Positions 1-8,031 of a stretch of DNA of 64,000 nucleotides are shown here, piece by piece. The stretch's first letter is position 1; every line of letters starts with the position of its first letter. Source of the DNA: Amycolatopsis tolypomycina (lineage in GTDB: Bacteria; Actinomycetota; Actinomycetes; Mycobacteriales; Pseudonocardiaceae); contig NZ_FNSO01000003.1 of assembly GCF_900105945.1 (NCBI RefSeq), positions 186,001 to 250,000 on the forward strand. The letters are read 5' to 3'. The notes under the pieces are model-generated. The model saw only the letters and a program-made list of their open reading frames with translations. It had not been told where the DNA came from and ran no database searches. Both the position numbers and the translations under genes were made by a program.

Positions 1-29
1 GTGGCGTGGAGCGGTGCGGAGGTTTCGCT

Positions 30-872
30 GTGACGTGGCAGCTGCGCGTGGCGCACCGGACCGGGTACCGGTACGCGACACCGGCGACGCAGTCGTACAA
101 CGAGGCGCGGCTGACCCCGCGCTCGGACCGCCGCCAGACGACGGTGGCGACCCGCATCGAGACGACGCCGGCGACCCGCGCCTACCGGTACACGGACTAC
201 TGGGGCACGGTCGTGACGTCGTTCGACCTCCACGCGCCGCACACGGAGTTCACGGTGCTGGCGACGTCGGTGGTCGAGACGGCGGACGAGGCCGAGCCGA
301 TCCGCACGGCGTCGTGGAAGGACCTGCGGTCCGAGACGGTGATCGACCACCGCACCGAGTACCTGAGCCCGACCGACTACACCCCGCGGGACGTGACGTT
401 GGCGCGCGAAGCCCGCTCGCTGCGTCGCGGGCTGGACCCGGCGGAGGCGGTGCTGGCGGTGTGCGAGTGGGTGAACAAGCAGCTCAAGTACCAGCCGGGC
501 ACGACGGGCGTCCACTCGACGGCAACGGACGCGTGGCAGGCGCGCGAAGGCGTGTGCCAGGACTTCGCGCACGTGACGCTGGTGATGCTGCGGGCGATCG
601 GCGTGCCGGCGCGGTACGTGTCGGGGTACCTGCACACCAAGCCGGACGCGAAGCTCGGCGAGGTGGTCGAGGGCGAGTCCCACGCCTGGGTCGACGTCTG
701 GACCGGCGGCTGGTGGGCGTACGACCCGACGAACGCGATCCCGGTCGGCCCGCGGCACGTGTGGGTGGCGATGGGGCGGGACTACGCGGACGTGGCGCCG
801 TTGAAGGGCATCTTCACCGGGGGTGGGCAGTCCACTTTGGACGTCTCGGTCCACCTGACCCGGCTGGCCTAG
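30..872 (+). CDS. transglutaminase-like cysteine protease family protein
   Basis: Predicted 280-residue cytoplasmic protein with an N-terminal beta-rich transglutaminase-associated domain (about residues 1-130) and a C-terminal transglutaminase-like papain-fold core. The catalytic triad is visible: Cys176 in EGVCQDF, His218 in ESHAWVDV and Asp232 in YDPTN. Such proteins are thought to act as peptidases or amidases; the substrate is not known. I chose the GTG at 30 because GGAGG lies at 18-22 with a 7-nt gap; an upstream in-frame ATG at 6 has no such site. It ends 3 bases into the stop of the convergent antitoxin-like gene. The left neighbour is outside the window; this family is often encoded beside alpha-E and circularly-permuted ATP-grasp proteins, which could be checked there. 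Confidence 0.85.
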   Translation: MTWQLRVAHRTGYRYATPATQSYNEARLTPRSDRRQTTVATRIETTPATRAYRYTDYWGTVVTSFDLHAPHTEFTVLATSVVETADEAEPIRTASWKDLRSETVIDHRTEYLSPTDYTPRDVTLAREARSLRRGLDPAEAVLAVCEWVNKQLKYQPGTTGVHSTATDAWQAREGVCQDFAHVTLVMLRAIGVPARYVSGYLHTKPDAKLGEVVEGESHAWVDVWTGGWWAYDPTNAIPVGPRHVWVAMGRDYADVAPLKGIFTGGGQSTLDVSVHLTRLA

Positions 873-1198
873 GCCGTTCGCTCGTCGAGCAGGCTCCGCA
901 GGTGGTCGATGGTGGCGCGGACGTCGTTTTCCCACTTCCGCGCCTCCTCGTCCCCGCCCTTGGCGGCGTCGAGCTGGGCGAGCACCCAGGTCCGGATCAA
1001 CGCGGTGGGTTGAACGCCGCGGCCCGCGGCGAGCTGCCGCAGCTCCTCGATCCGATCAACCGGGATGCGCACGCTGTAGACGGCAGTGGGGTTCTTGGCC
1101 GGCCGCTGGTGTCGCACCCAGTCGACCTCGGCATCGGCGTCCGGATCGGCCTCAGCCGCCTCTGCCACGCGTGCGAGAAGTTCTTCGTTCGTGATCAC
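869..1198 (-). CDS. antitoxin-like protein with ribbon-helix-helix-type core
   Basis: About 109 residues. The middle carries YSVRIPVDRIEELRQLA followed by GVQPTALIRTWVLAQLD, which reads as a strand-helix-helix (CopG/RHH-like) DNA-binding segment; the C-terminus is a charged helix (EEARKWENDVRATIDHLRSLLDE) that could wrap a toxin. GTG at 1198 is preceded by GGAGG and overlaps the upstream gene by 4 bases (GTGA), so the two are almost certainly translationally coupled. Toxin-first, antitoxin-second order is typical of BrnT/BrnA- and HigBA-like modules. Function is inferred from order, size and the RHH pattern, not from a recognised family name. Confidence 0.6.
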   Translation of the reverse strand: MITNEELLARVAEAAEADPDADAEVDWVRHQRPAKNPTAVYSVRIPVDRIEELRQLAAGRGVQPTALIRTWVLAQLDAAKGGDEEARKWENDVRATIDHLRSLLDERTA

Positions 1199-1551
1199 GA
1201 AACCTCCCAAAGTCCTTGGTAAGCCTGCCGGACCCGCTTGTCCGTGGGCCAAGCCGTCGCGATCTGCCACACACCGTCCGGCGGATGCCGGTCCGGCAGC
1301 AGGACCACCGTCAGCAAGCGCCCCATTCCGGCCGAATAGCCGACCACCCGGATCGACTCACCGGTTCTCGACGAGGGGTCGCGACCGACCAACCGGCGGG
1401 GATCCAGCGCCGCCTCGACCGCGTGCTCCGGTTCGATGTCCAGAGCACCTCGATAGCGCAGCGACCGGCGCAGATGTGTCGGATCCGGTACTCGCACCTC
1501 CTCGAAGAGTAGGAGCTCCAGAGGGATTCCGTCGTAAAACTCGCCACTCAC
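1195..1551 (-). CDS. BrnT-like putative toxin
   Basis: 118-residue protein, first gene of a two-gene unit. The C-terminal part (GRLLTVVLLPD, then WQIATAWPTDKRVRQAYQ) follows the pattern of BrnT/RelE-type toxins: a beta strand with LTVV, a second strand, and a final alpha-helix of the form TAxPAxKxxRxxY. The N-terminal 60 residues do not obviously match BrnT, so it may be a divergent actinobacterial relative, and RNase activity is only inferred. The start is a GTG (1551), with GGAG directly before it; the transcript probably begins inside or next to the inverted repeat just upstream. It overlaps the antitoxin-like gene by 4 bases. Confidence 0.5.
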   Translation of the reverse strand: MSGEFYDGIPLELLLFEEVRVPDPTHLRRSLRYRGALDIEPEHAVEAALDPRRLVGRDPSSRTGESIRVVGYSAGMGRLLTVVLLPDRHPPDGVWQIATAWPTDKRVRQAYQGLWEVS

Positions 1552-1558
1552 TCCAGCA

Positions 1559-1579
1559 ACGTATTACACCGTAATACGT
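1559..1579. promoter_or_regulatory. inverted-repeat operator of the toxin-antitoxin-like unit
   Basis: Perfect 9-bp inverted repeat, ACGTATTAC-ACC-GTAATACGT, ending 7 bases before the GTG of the toxin-like gene. It is AT-rich in a GC-rich setting and contains TAATAC/TATTAC boxes that can serve as a -10 element. Position and symmetry fit autorepression by the RHH-type antitoxin. Confidence 0.65.
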
Positions 1580-1648
1580 CAACTCGATCGGGGCAACACC
1601 GAAGCCGGCGCGTCCCGAGGTCGGAACGCGCCGGCGTGAAAACCGGGG

Positions 1649-3079
1649 TCAGCCGCGGGCGTGGGCGTCCAGGATGTGCGCCACCGCCTCGGTGACCTGC
1701 TGCGCGTAGTCCAGGTGCAGCCACTCGTCCGGCACGTGGATGTTCGAGTCGGCCCCGCACGCGCCCGTGACCAGGAACTGCGCCTCCGGGAACTTCCGGG
1801 AGAGCAGGCCCATGAACGGGATCGAGCCGCCCATGCCGGTTGCGCGGTGGGGGCGGCCGAAGACCTCGTCGCTGACCGTGCGCAGGGCCGTTGTCAGCCA
1901 CGGCGACTCCGTCGGCGCGTTCCAGCCGTCCTCTGCCTGCGGGTTGTCGCCGAACGTGACCTTCGCGCCGTACGGGACGTCCGTGGTCAGGGTGCGCTTC
2001 ACCGCTTCGAGCGCCTTCTCGGCGTCGGCCGTCGGGGGAAGGCGGAAGCTCAGCGTCAGCGTTGTGCTCTCGCGCAGGACGTTGCCGGCGTCGGCGGGCT
2101 TCGGGAAGCCGTCGGCGCCGATGACCGACAGTGTCGGGCGCCACGCGTTGTTGAGCATCAGCTCCAGCGCGTCTTCGGTGATCACGCGGCCGCCTTCGAC
2201 CAGCGGGAACGCCTTCGACAGGGCCTCCGGGAAGTCCTGCGAGACGGCCTTGAGCTCGGCCAGCCGGTCGGCCGGGACCTCGACCTTGAGCTCGTCGAGC
2301 AGCAGCTCGCCGGTCGCGCTGTCCTCGAGGCGCTCGATCAGGTGACGCAGGATGCGGAACGAGCTCGCGACGACGCCGCTCGCCACGCCGGAGTGCTGCG
2401 CCGAGCCCAGCAGCTGCACCTTGACGTCGAGGTGCAGCATCCCGCGCAGGCTCGTGACCAGCCACAACCGCTCGTAGTCGCTGCCGCCGGCGTCGAGGCA
2501 GACCACCAGGGAGACGTCGCCGATGCGGTCGGCCAGGTGCTCGACGTAGGCGGGCAGGTCGGGGCTGCCGGACTCCTCGCCGGTCTCCAGCAGCAGCACG
2601 ATGCGGGCGTGCTCGCCGCCGGCCGCGTGGACCGCCTCGATCGCCGTGGTCGCCGCGTAGCCGGAGTAGCCGTCGTCGACCGAGCCGCGGCCGTACAGGC
2701 GGCCGTCGCGGATCACCGGGGTCCACGGGCCGAGGCCCTCGGACCAGCCGCCGACCGGGGGCTGCTTGTCGAGGTGGCCGTACATCAGGACGGTGCCCTC
2801 GGCCGCCGCGCCCGGGGTCGCCGGGACGTCGACGAGCAGGACGGGGGTCCGGTCTTCGAGCTGCACGACCTCGATGGTGGCGCCGGGCAGGTCGCGCCCG
2901 GCGATCCACGCGCGGACGTGCTCGACAGCGGCGGCGAGGTGGCCGCTCTTCGCCCACTCGGCGTCGAAGGCCGGGGACAGGGCGGGGATCGCCACCAGCC
3001 CGGACAGGCTCGGGATGACGTCGCCGGTCCACGACGTCACGACGGATTCACGAACGGATTTCTGCTCCACCCGGCCCAT
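1649..3079 (-). CDS. M20 family metallopeptidase (dipeptidase, CNDP-like)
   Basis: 476-residue zinc peptidase of the M20/carnosinase-like dipeptidase class, which hydrolyses di- and tripeptides in the cytoplasm. Metal ligands and catalytic residues can be followed in order: GHLDKQP (His102, Asp104), GRGSVDDG (Asp135/136), TGEESGS (Glu168/169), DAGGSDY, and near the C-terminus GADSNIHVPDEW with the last His. The lid/dimerisation domain lies around residues 215-400 (starts RGMLHLDVKV). Length is normal for the family. No partner gene is adjacent; the neighbouring toxin-antitoxin-like unit is about 100 bp downstream. The start could also be a few codons later. Confidence 0.9.
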   Translation of the reverse strand: MGRVEQKSVRESVVTSWTGDVIPSLSGLVAIPALSPAFDAEWAKSGHLAAAVEHVRAWIAGRDLPGATIEVVQLEDRTPVLLVDVPATPGAAAEGTVLMYGHLDKQPPVGGWSEGLGPWTPVIRDGRLYGRGSVDDGYSGYAATTAIEAVHAAGGEHARIVLLLETGEESGSPDLPAYVEHLADRIGDVSLVVCLDAGGSDYERLWLVTSLRGMLHLDVKVQLLGSAQHSGVASGVVASSFRILRHLIERLEDSATGELLLDELKVEVPADRLAELKAVSQDFPEALSKAFPLVEGGRVITEDALELMLNNAWRPTLSVIGADGFPKPADAGNVLRESTTLTLSFRLPPTADAEKALEAVKRTLTTDVPYGAKVTFGDNPQAEDGWNAPTESPWLTTALRTVSDEVFGRPHRATGMGGSIPFMGLLSRKFPEAQFLVTGACGADSNIHVPDEWLHLDYAQQVTEAVAHILDAHARG

Positions 3080-3430
3080 CGTGCCACGGGGGTCCGACAG
3101 TGCGGCACGTCACAACGTCGCGACCAACGCGCGTGATCACGTGATCACCCGAAGGCGCCACGCCTGGTGAGCGCGCGCGTCGATTCCCTACTCTCGTAGG
3201 TCCGATGCTCGGGCTTCCTAACGTTTTCCCTGTTCAGGGCCCCTTTCTCAGCAACAAATCAGTATCCGTGACTCACCAAAGCGCGGACCTTCGTGCCAGG
3301 ATGTCCGCGAGAACCGTCAACGCCGACGGTGACCGAGCGCTTCGGACCCGATGCGCTGGTCCCCGCCGGTGCAGTCGCTGTGGTCGCCACAAGCGGCCGC
3401 CAGAGGCACCGACACCAAGGAGTACAGCGC
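3080..3430. other. intergenic region upstream of the 2-oxo-acid dehydrogenase operon
   Basis: No convincing gene. It should hold the divergent promoters of the M20 peptidase and pdhA. It contains a perfect 16-bp palindrome, GTGATCACGTGATCAC (3133-3148), a small inverted repeat CCTAC-TCTC-GTAGG (3188-3201), and AAGGAG just before the pdhA ATG. The AT-richer stretch 3210-3280 is the most likely promoter area. Confidence 0.6.
3133..3148. promoter_or_regulatory. 16-bp perfect palindrome, candidate operator
   Basis: GTGATCACGTGATCAC is two direct copies of GTGATCAC and is itself perfectly self-complementary. It sits 54 bases upstream of the M20 peptidase start and about 280 bases upstream of pdhA. 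Regulator unknown. Confidence 0.45.
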
Positions 3431-4636
3431 ATGCCGTCCGAACAGTGGACGCACCCGGAGCCGGGAGACGGCCCCGCCGCGGTCGCGGCCCAGCCCTCCC
3501 CCGAACAGGTGATCGCCGGATTGCGGGCAACCAGCGAAGGTGGCGCTGAGCTGACTCAGCTGCTCACCCCCGAAGGCGAACGGGTCCCCTCGCCGCAGTT
3601 CGACAAGTACGTCGAGGACGTCGACGCCGAAGCCCTGCGCGGCCTGTACCGCGACATGGTGCTGGTCCGGCGGGCCGACCGCGAGGCGAACGCCATGCAG
3701 CGCCAGGGCCAGCTCGGCATCTGGGTCCCGCTGCTCGGCCAGGAAGCCGCGCAGATCGGCTCCGGCCGCGCGCTGAAGGCGCACGACATGGCGTTCCCCA
3801 GCTACCGCGAGCACGGCGTCGCATACGCGCGCGGGGTCGACATGAAGGACCTGCTGGGCATCTTCCGGTGCACGGACCACAGCGGCTGGGACTACCAGCG
3901 CCACGGGTTCCACCCGTACACCATCGTGATCGGCAACCAGGTGCTCAACGCCGCCGGCTACGCGATGGGCCAGAAGTTCGAGGGCAAGGTCGGTGACGAC
4001 GACGGCGAAGCGACGATCGTCTACTTCGGAGACGGCGCGACTTCGCAGGGTGACGTCCACGAAGGATTCGTCTGGGCCGCCGTCTACGACGCGCCGCTGG
4101 TGTTCTTCTGCCAGAACAACCAGTGGGCGATCTCCGAGCCGACCGAGCGCCAGTCGCGCCTGCCGCTGTACCAGCGCGCCCGCGGCTACGGCTTCCCCGG
4201 CATCCGCGTCGACGGCAACGACGTCCTCGCCTGCCTGGCGGTGTCGCGCTGGGCGCTCGACGAGTGCCGCCACGGCAACGGCCCAGTGCTGATCGAGGCG
4301 TTCACCTACCGGATGGACGCGCACACGACGACCGACGACCCCACCCGCTACCGGCTCTCCGACGAGCTGGAGGAGTGGAAGCTCAAGGACCCGATCGAGC
4401 GCGTCCGCGCGTACCTGGCCCGCGGCGGCTACGCCGACCAGGCGTTCTTCGACAGCGTCCAGGCCGACGCCGACGCCTTCGCCGCCGACCTGCGCGACTA
4501 CACGTTCAACATGCCGGAGCCACCGCCGGACCGGATCTTCAGCAACGTCTACGCCGAGGGCAACCCCCTGCTGGAGGCGCAGCGCGAAGAGTTCCTGTCC
4601 TACCTCGACGGCTTCGTCTCGGCGGGTGAGCACTGA
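3431..4636 (+). CDS. pdhA: 2-oxo-acid dehydrogenase E1 component, alpha subunit
   Basis: 401-residue thiamine-diphosphate-dependent E1 alpha. With the beta subunit it decarboxylates pyruvate or branched-chain 2-oxo acids and transfers the acyl group to E2 lipoyl. Visible features: GQEAAQIGSG around residue 100, FPSYREHGV around 120, and the TPP-binding motif from GDG (200-202) to NNQ (229-231). The ATG at 3431 follows AAGGAG; a longer reading frame extends upstream but has no ribosome site. It is the first gene of an E1alpha-E1beta-E2 operon without E3, as in Mycobacterium tuberculosis Rv2497c-2495c, where the enzyme is reported to act on branched-chain substrates; the same preference is possible here (bkdA), so the symbol is provisional. 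Confidence 0.92.
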   Translation: MPSEQWTHPEPGDGPAAVAAQPSPEQVIAGLRATSEGGAELTQLLTPEGERVPSPQFDKYVEDVDAEALRGLYRDMVLVRRADREANAMQRQGQLGIWVPLLGQEAAQIGSGRALKAHDMAFPSYREHGVAYARGVDMKDLLGIFRCTDHSGWDYQRHGFHPYTIVIGNQVLNAAGYAMGQKFEGKVGDDDGEATIVYFGDGATSQGDVHEGFVWAAVYDAPLVFFCQNNQWAISEPTERQSRLPLYQRARGYGFPGIRVDGNDVLACLAVSRWALDECRHGNGPVLIEAFTYRMDAHTTTDDPTRYRLSDELEEWKLKDPIERVRAYLARGGYADQAFFDSVQADADAFAADLRDYTFNMPEPPPDRIFSNVYAEGNPLLEAQREEFLSYLDGFVSAGEH

Positions 4637-5628
4637 TGACCGACCTCCAGAAACTCACCATCGGCAAGGCCCTCAACCTCGGCCTGCGCCGCGCCATGGA
4701 AGAAGACCCGAAGGTCCTGATCATGGGTGAGGACGTCGGCAAGCTCGGCGGCGTCTTCCGGATCACCGACGGCCTGCAGAAGGACTTCGGCGAGCAGCGC
4801 GTGCTCGACACGCCGCTGGCGGAGTCCGGCATCATCGGCACCGCGGTCGGCCTGGCCGTGCGCGGCTTCCGGCCGGTGTGCGAGATCCAGTTCGAGGGCT
4901 TCATCTTCCCCGGCTTCGACCAGATCTCCTCGCAGCTGGCGAAGCTGCACTACCGGACGCAGGGCAAGATCAAGATGCCGGTCGTGATCCGGGTGCCGTT
5001 CGGCGGCGGGATCGGCGCGGTCGAGCACCACTCGGAGTCGCCGGAGTCGCTGTTCGCGCACATTCCCGGCCTCAAGGTCGTGTCCATTTCGAACGCCGTC
5101 GACGCCTACTGGGGCATCCAGCAGGCGATCAAGTCGGACGACCCGGTGCTGTTCTTCGAGCCGAAGCGGCTGTACCACTCGGGTGCGCTGCGCGCGGAGA
5201 TCGACGTCACGGGCACGCCGGCGCAGGTGTTCTCGTCGCAGGTCGTCCGCGAAGGCACGACGGCGACGGTCGTCGCGTACGGCCCGTCGGTGAAGGTCGC
5301 CCTCGACGCGGCCGCCGCGGCCGAGGACGAAGGCAAGTCCCTCGAGGTCATCGACCTGCGCACGCTCTCGCCACTGGACCTCGGCCCGGTGTTCGAGTCG
5401 GTGCGCAAGACCGGACGGCTGATCGCGCTGTCGGAGGCGCCGTCGGAGTCGTCGCTGACGTCGGAGATCGCCGCGCGCGTCCAGCAGGAGTGCTTCTACT
5501 CGCTGGAAGCGCCCGTCCTCCGGGTGACCGGGTTCGACACGCCGTACCCGCCGGCCAAGCTCGAGGAGCACTACCTCCCCGACCTGGACCGGGTGCTGCA
5601 CGCCGTCGACCGCTCGCTCGCCTGGTAA
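4636..5628 (+). CDS. pdhB: 2-oxo-acid dehydrogenase E1 component, beta subunit
   Basis: 330-residue beta subunit of the E1 heterotetramer. It starts with TIGKALNLGLRRAMEEDPKVLIMGEDVG, the standard pyrimidine-binding region with the catalytic-site Glu, and continues with the swivel domain (VVAYGPSVKVALDAAAAAE and VIDLRTLSPLD). The stop of pdhA and this ATG share one base (TGATG), indicating translational coupling. Substrate could be pyruvate or branched-chain 2-oxo acids; alternative symbol bkdB. Confidence 0.93.
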   Translation: MTDLQKLTIGKALNLGLRRAMEEDPKVLIMGEDVGKLGGVFRITDGLQKDFGEQRVLDTPLAESGIIGTAVGLAVRGFRPVCEIQFEGFIFPGFDQISSQLAKLHYRTQGKIKMPVVIRVPFGGGIGAVEHHSESPESLFAHIPGLKVVSISNAVDAYWGIQQAIKSDDPVLFFEPKRLYHSGALRAEIDVTGTPAQVFSSQVVREGTTATVVAYGPSVKVALDAAAAAEDEGKSLEVIDLRTLSPLDLGPVFESVRKTGRLIALSEAPSESSLTSEIAARVQQECFYSLEAPVLRVTGFDTPYPPAKLEEHYLPDLDRVLHAVDRSLAW

Positions 5629-5644
5629 GGGGGATTTCCGCGCA

Positions 5645-7000
5645 ATGCCCACGTACAAGCAATTCCCCCTCGCCGACACGGCGGAGGGGCTGACCGAAGC
5701 CGACATCCTGTCCTGGCACGTGAAGCCGGGCGACACGGTGACGGTGAACCAGATCGTGGTCGAGATCGAGACCGCGAAGGCCGCCGTCGAGCTGCCGATC
5801 CCGTGGGCCGGGGTCGTCACGGAGCTGCACGTCGAGCCGGGCCAGACGGTGGAGGTCGGCACGCCGATCCTCACCATCGACGTCGACCCCGGCGGGGCGG
5901 CCGCGCCCGCGCCCGCCGCCGCTCCGGCTCCCGCTCCGGCCGAGGAAGAAGAGATGAAGCCGCTGGTCGGCTACGGCTCCAAGGCCGTGGTCACGCAGCG
6001 CCGGGCTCGCAAGAGCCCCAATGTGGCGTTGGTTGCGTCCAACGCACCGAACGCCACATTGGGTGCGTCCAACGCACCCAACGCCACATTGGGGCGCTCG
6101 CCCCAGCCGGCCCCGAAGCCGGTTGCGCCTCGCGGCGGGTACGTCCCGCTCGCGAAGCCGCCGGTGCGGAAGCTCGCGAAGGATCTCGGCGTCGATCTGC
6201 ACACGCTGACCGGAAGCGCCGAGGGTGGCGTGATCACCCGCGACGACGTCGAGCGCGCCGCCAACGGAACTCCGGTCGTCACGTCCACTGTGGACAGCGG
6301 CGCGCGTGAGCGGCGGGTGCCGATCAAGGGCGTCCGGAAGATGACCGCGGCCGCGATGGTGCAGAGCGCGTACACCGCTCCGCACGTCACGGAGTTCCTG
6401 ACCATCGACGTCACGCCGATGATGGAGTTCCGCGAGAAGCTGAAGAAGTCGCGGGAGTTCGCCGGGGTCAAGGTCACGCCGCTGACGTTTGCCGCGAAGG
6501 CCGTGTGCCTGGCGGCGAAGCGGACGCCGGACGTCAACGCGGTCTGGGACGAAGCGGCGCAGGAGATCGTCTACAAGGACTACGTGCACCTCGGGATCGC
6601 CGCGGCCACCCCGCGCGGCCTGATCGTGCCAAAGGTCCGCGACGCCGACTCGATGTCGCTGAAGGAGCTGGCGAACGCGCTGACCCAGCTCACCGAGACG
6701 GCCCGCGAGGGCAAGACGTCGCCGGCGGACATGGCGAACGGCACGATCACGATCACCAACGTGGGCGTGTTCGGCGTCGACACCGGCACGCCGATCATCA
6801 ACCCGGGCGAGTCCGCGATCCTGTGCCTCGGCGCGATCAAGGACCAGCCGTGGGTCGTGGACGGCGAGATCAAGGTCCGCAAGGTGCTCCAGCTGTCGCT
6901 GAGCTTCGACCACCGCGTGGTCGACGGCCAGCAGGGCTCGGAGTTCCTGGCCGACGTCGGCGCGTTGCTGGCCGACCCGGCGATGGCCATGACGTACTGA
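5645..7000 (+). CDS. pdhC: 2-oxo-acid dehydrogenase E2, dihydrolipoamide acyltransferase
   Basis: 451-residue E2 core of the complex. Domains: one N-terminal lipoyl domain (about 1-80) with the lipoyl-lysine Lys45 in ETAKA; a linker rich in Ala/Pro; a peripheral subunit-binding domain (about 165-205, VRKLAKDLGVDL...GVITRDDVE); and the trimeric catalytic domain (about 220-450) ending in FDHRVVDG with catalytic His423 and Asp427. Only one lipoyl domain is present, unlike the multi-lipoyl SucB-type E2 of many actinomycetes. The linker holds two nearly identical ten-residue units (ASNAPNATLG, 131-150) produced by an inserted palindromic repeat (separate entry). The gene lies 16 bp after pdhB. No lipoamide dehydrogenase follows, so E3 must be supplied from elsewhere. 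Alternative symbol bkdC. Confidence 0.92.
   Translation: MPTYKQFPLADTAEGLTEADILSWHVKPGDTVTVNQIVVEIETAKAAVELPIPWAGVVTELHVEPGQTVEVGTPILTIDVDPGGAAAPAPAAAPAPAPAEEEEMKPLVGYGSKAVVTQRRARKSPNVALVASNAPNATLGASNAPNATLGRSPQPAPKPVAPRGGYVPLAKPPVRKLAKDLGVDLHTLTGSAEGGVITRDDVERAANGTPVVTSTVDSGARERRVPIKGVRKMTAAAMVQSAYTAPHVTEFLTIDVTPMMEFREKLKKSREFAGVKVTPLTFAAKAVCLAAKRTPDVNAVWDEAAQEIVYKDYVHLGIAAATPRGLIVPKVRDADSMSLKELANALTQLTETAREGKTSPADMANGTITITNVGVFGVDTGTPIINPGESAILCLGAIKDQPWVVDGEIKVRKVLQLSLSFDHRVVDGQQGSEFLADVGALLADPAMAMTY
6016..6094. repeat. palindromic repeat inserted in-frame in the E2 linker
   Basis: 79-bp block. Outer arms are CCCCAATGTGGCGTT and its exact reverse complement at the right end. Inside are two 30-bp direct copies (6035-6064 and 6065-6094) differing at two positions, each with an inner hairpin of GTGCGT-CCA-ACGCAC type. 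It keeps the E2 reading frame and encodes ASNAPNATLG twice. It looks like a mobile intragenic palindromic element tolerated in a flexible linker. Confidence 0.75.
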
Positions 7001-7010
7001 GATTCCCCTG

Positions 7011-7038
7011 GTGAGGGCCGCCTTCGGGCGGCCCTCAC
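7011..7038. terminator. bidirectional hairpin between pdhC and the convergent gene
   Basis: Perfect 12-bp stem GTGAGGGCCGCC with a TTCG loop and exact complementary arm. It starts 10 bases after the pdhC stop and its right arm includes the stop of the convergent gene. No T-run, but hairpins without T-runs commonly end transcripts in high-GC actinomycetes. Confidence 0.6.
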
Positions 7039-7421
7039 TGCTTTCGGGCCCGGCGCAGGCCCTGGACGGCGTCGCGCAGGAACCGCCGCGGTCCCGAATC
7101 CCGCTCGGGCGCGGGCTCGGCAGGCTGCGCCGTGATCGGCGGCGGCGCGGGCTGCCGGGCGGCGATCTCCTGCAGCAACCTGGCCACTTCGCGTTCGTAG
7201 TCGGCGAGCAGGGCCTGAACCAGCTGCGAACGCACGTCGGGATCGAACCCGGCGTACTGCGCGAACGCCGCCTCCTTGTACCGCTGGGCCGAAGCGCGGA
7301 AGACCTCGCTGTCCGCTTCGGTGATCAGCCCCGCGGCCTGCATCTCGAGGAGCCGCCGCGCGGCCGGCTCCTCGATGTGGGTGCGCACCAGCGCTTCGAG
7401 GTCGTGCGGGTGGTCGGTCAC
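7035..7421 (-). CDS. uncharacterised protein, last gene of a four-gene set
   Basis: 128 residues, soluble, mostly helical by composition (LEALVRTHIEEPAARRLLEMQ, LVQALLADYEREVARLLQEIAARQ), with a Pro/Ala linker and a basic C-terminus ending RRARKQ. No family recognised. It overlaps the preceding 66-residue gene by 4 bases (ATGA). The shared operon with a membrane protein and two other small soluble proteins suggests one complex, but there is no direct functional hint. Confidence 0.65.
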   Translation of the reverse strand: MTDHPHDLEALVRTHIEEPAARRLLEMQAAGLITEADSEVFRASAQRYKEAAFAQYAGFDPDVRSQLVQALLADYEREVARLLQEIAARQPAPPPITAQPAEPAPERDSGPRRFLRDAVQGLRRARKQ

Positions 7422-7618
7422 CGGCGTCCCCGGTCCCGGCGGTCCTGCTCGATTTCGGCTTCCGCGCGCAGCTCGGCGATCGACAGGGCGACCCGCGCCC
7501 CCTGCTTCGCCGTGGCCACCTTGCGCTCGGCGTCTGCGACGAGGTCCGCGGCCTTCGCCGCGAGGCTCTTGCCGGTTCGGGCCGGGGGGTTCCCGGTCCT
7601 TCGGATGAGTTCGGACAT
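7418..7618 (-). CDS. uncharacterised 66-residue protein
   Basis: Small, charged, helical protein; residues 17-66 (KSLAAKAADLVADAERKV...) would form one long amphipathic helix, possibly a coiled coil. ATG start; the end overlaps the next gene by 4 bases. Not recognised. Operon position 3 of 4. Confidence 0.6.
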   Translation of the reverse strand: MSELIRRTGNPPARTGKSLAAKAADLVADAERKVATAKQGARVALSIAELRAEAEIEQDRRDRGRR

Positions 7619-7632
7619 GGTCTCCGTCCCGG

Positions 7633-8019
7633 TCAGTTCCGGCGCAGCTTGGCGATTTCCTTGCGCAGCTCTTCCCGCAGCGCCTGGTCCAGCAGCTGCT
7701 TCACCTCCGGGTCCCAGTGCGGATCCGCGGCGAGCTGCAGGAGGTGCTGGTTGAACCGCTGGGCGGTCACGGTGAACAGCTTGATGCGGGTGTCCGCCCG
7801 CGCGCCCTGCATTTCGATCCGAATCTCGGAATAGGCCCGGTTGACCGTCAGCACCACCGCGCGCGCCAACGCGATCGTGGGCTGCCCGAGCGCTTGGACC
7901 AGGGCGCCGACGACCACGTCACCCAGGTCGGAACCGCCGTTCGCGGCCAGCTCACCGCTGGTGTCGCGCACTTCGAACGGCAACCGCATGCCGCTTTGTT
8001 CGACCTCGAAAGCCACCAC
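7633..8019 (-). CDS. uncharacterised 128-residue protein
   Basis: Soluble protein with a beta-strand-like N-terminus (VAFEVEQSGMRLPFEVRDTSG), a central alpha segment (LGDVVVGALVQALGQPTIALARAVVLTVNRAYSEIRIEM) and a C-terminal helical part LDQALREELRKEIAKLRRN. The C-terminal theme of long E/R/K helices recurs in the two genes downstream, so these proteins may interact. No family recognised. Located 12 bp after the membrane-protein gene and 14 bp before the 66-residue gene. Confidence 0.6.
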   Translation of the reverse strand: MVAFEVEQSGMRLPFEVRDTSGELAANGGSDLGDVVVGALVQALGQPTIALARAVVLTVNRAYSEIRIEMQGARADTRIKLFTVTAQRFNQHLLQLAADPHWDPEVKQLLDQALREELRKEIAKLRRN

Positions 8020-8031
8020 GCACTCACCTGT

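Noticed and set aside
6016..6094. Repeat block as a CRISPR array
   Set aside because: Only two adjacent repeats, no unique spacers, and it lies inside an intact coding frame.
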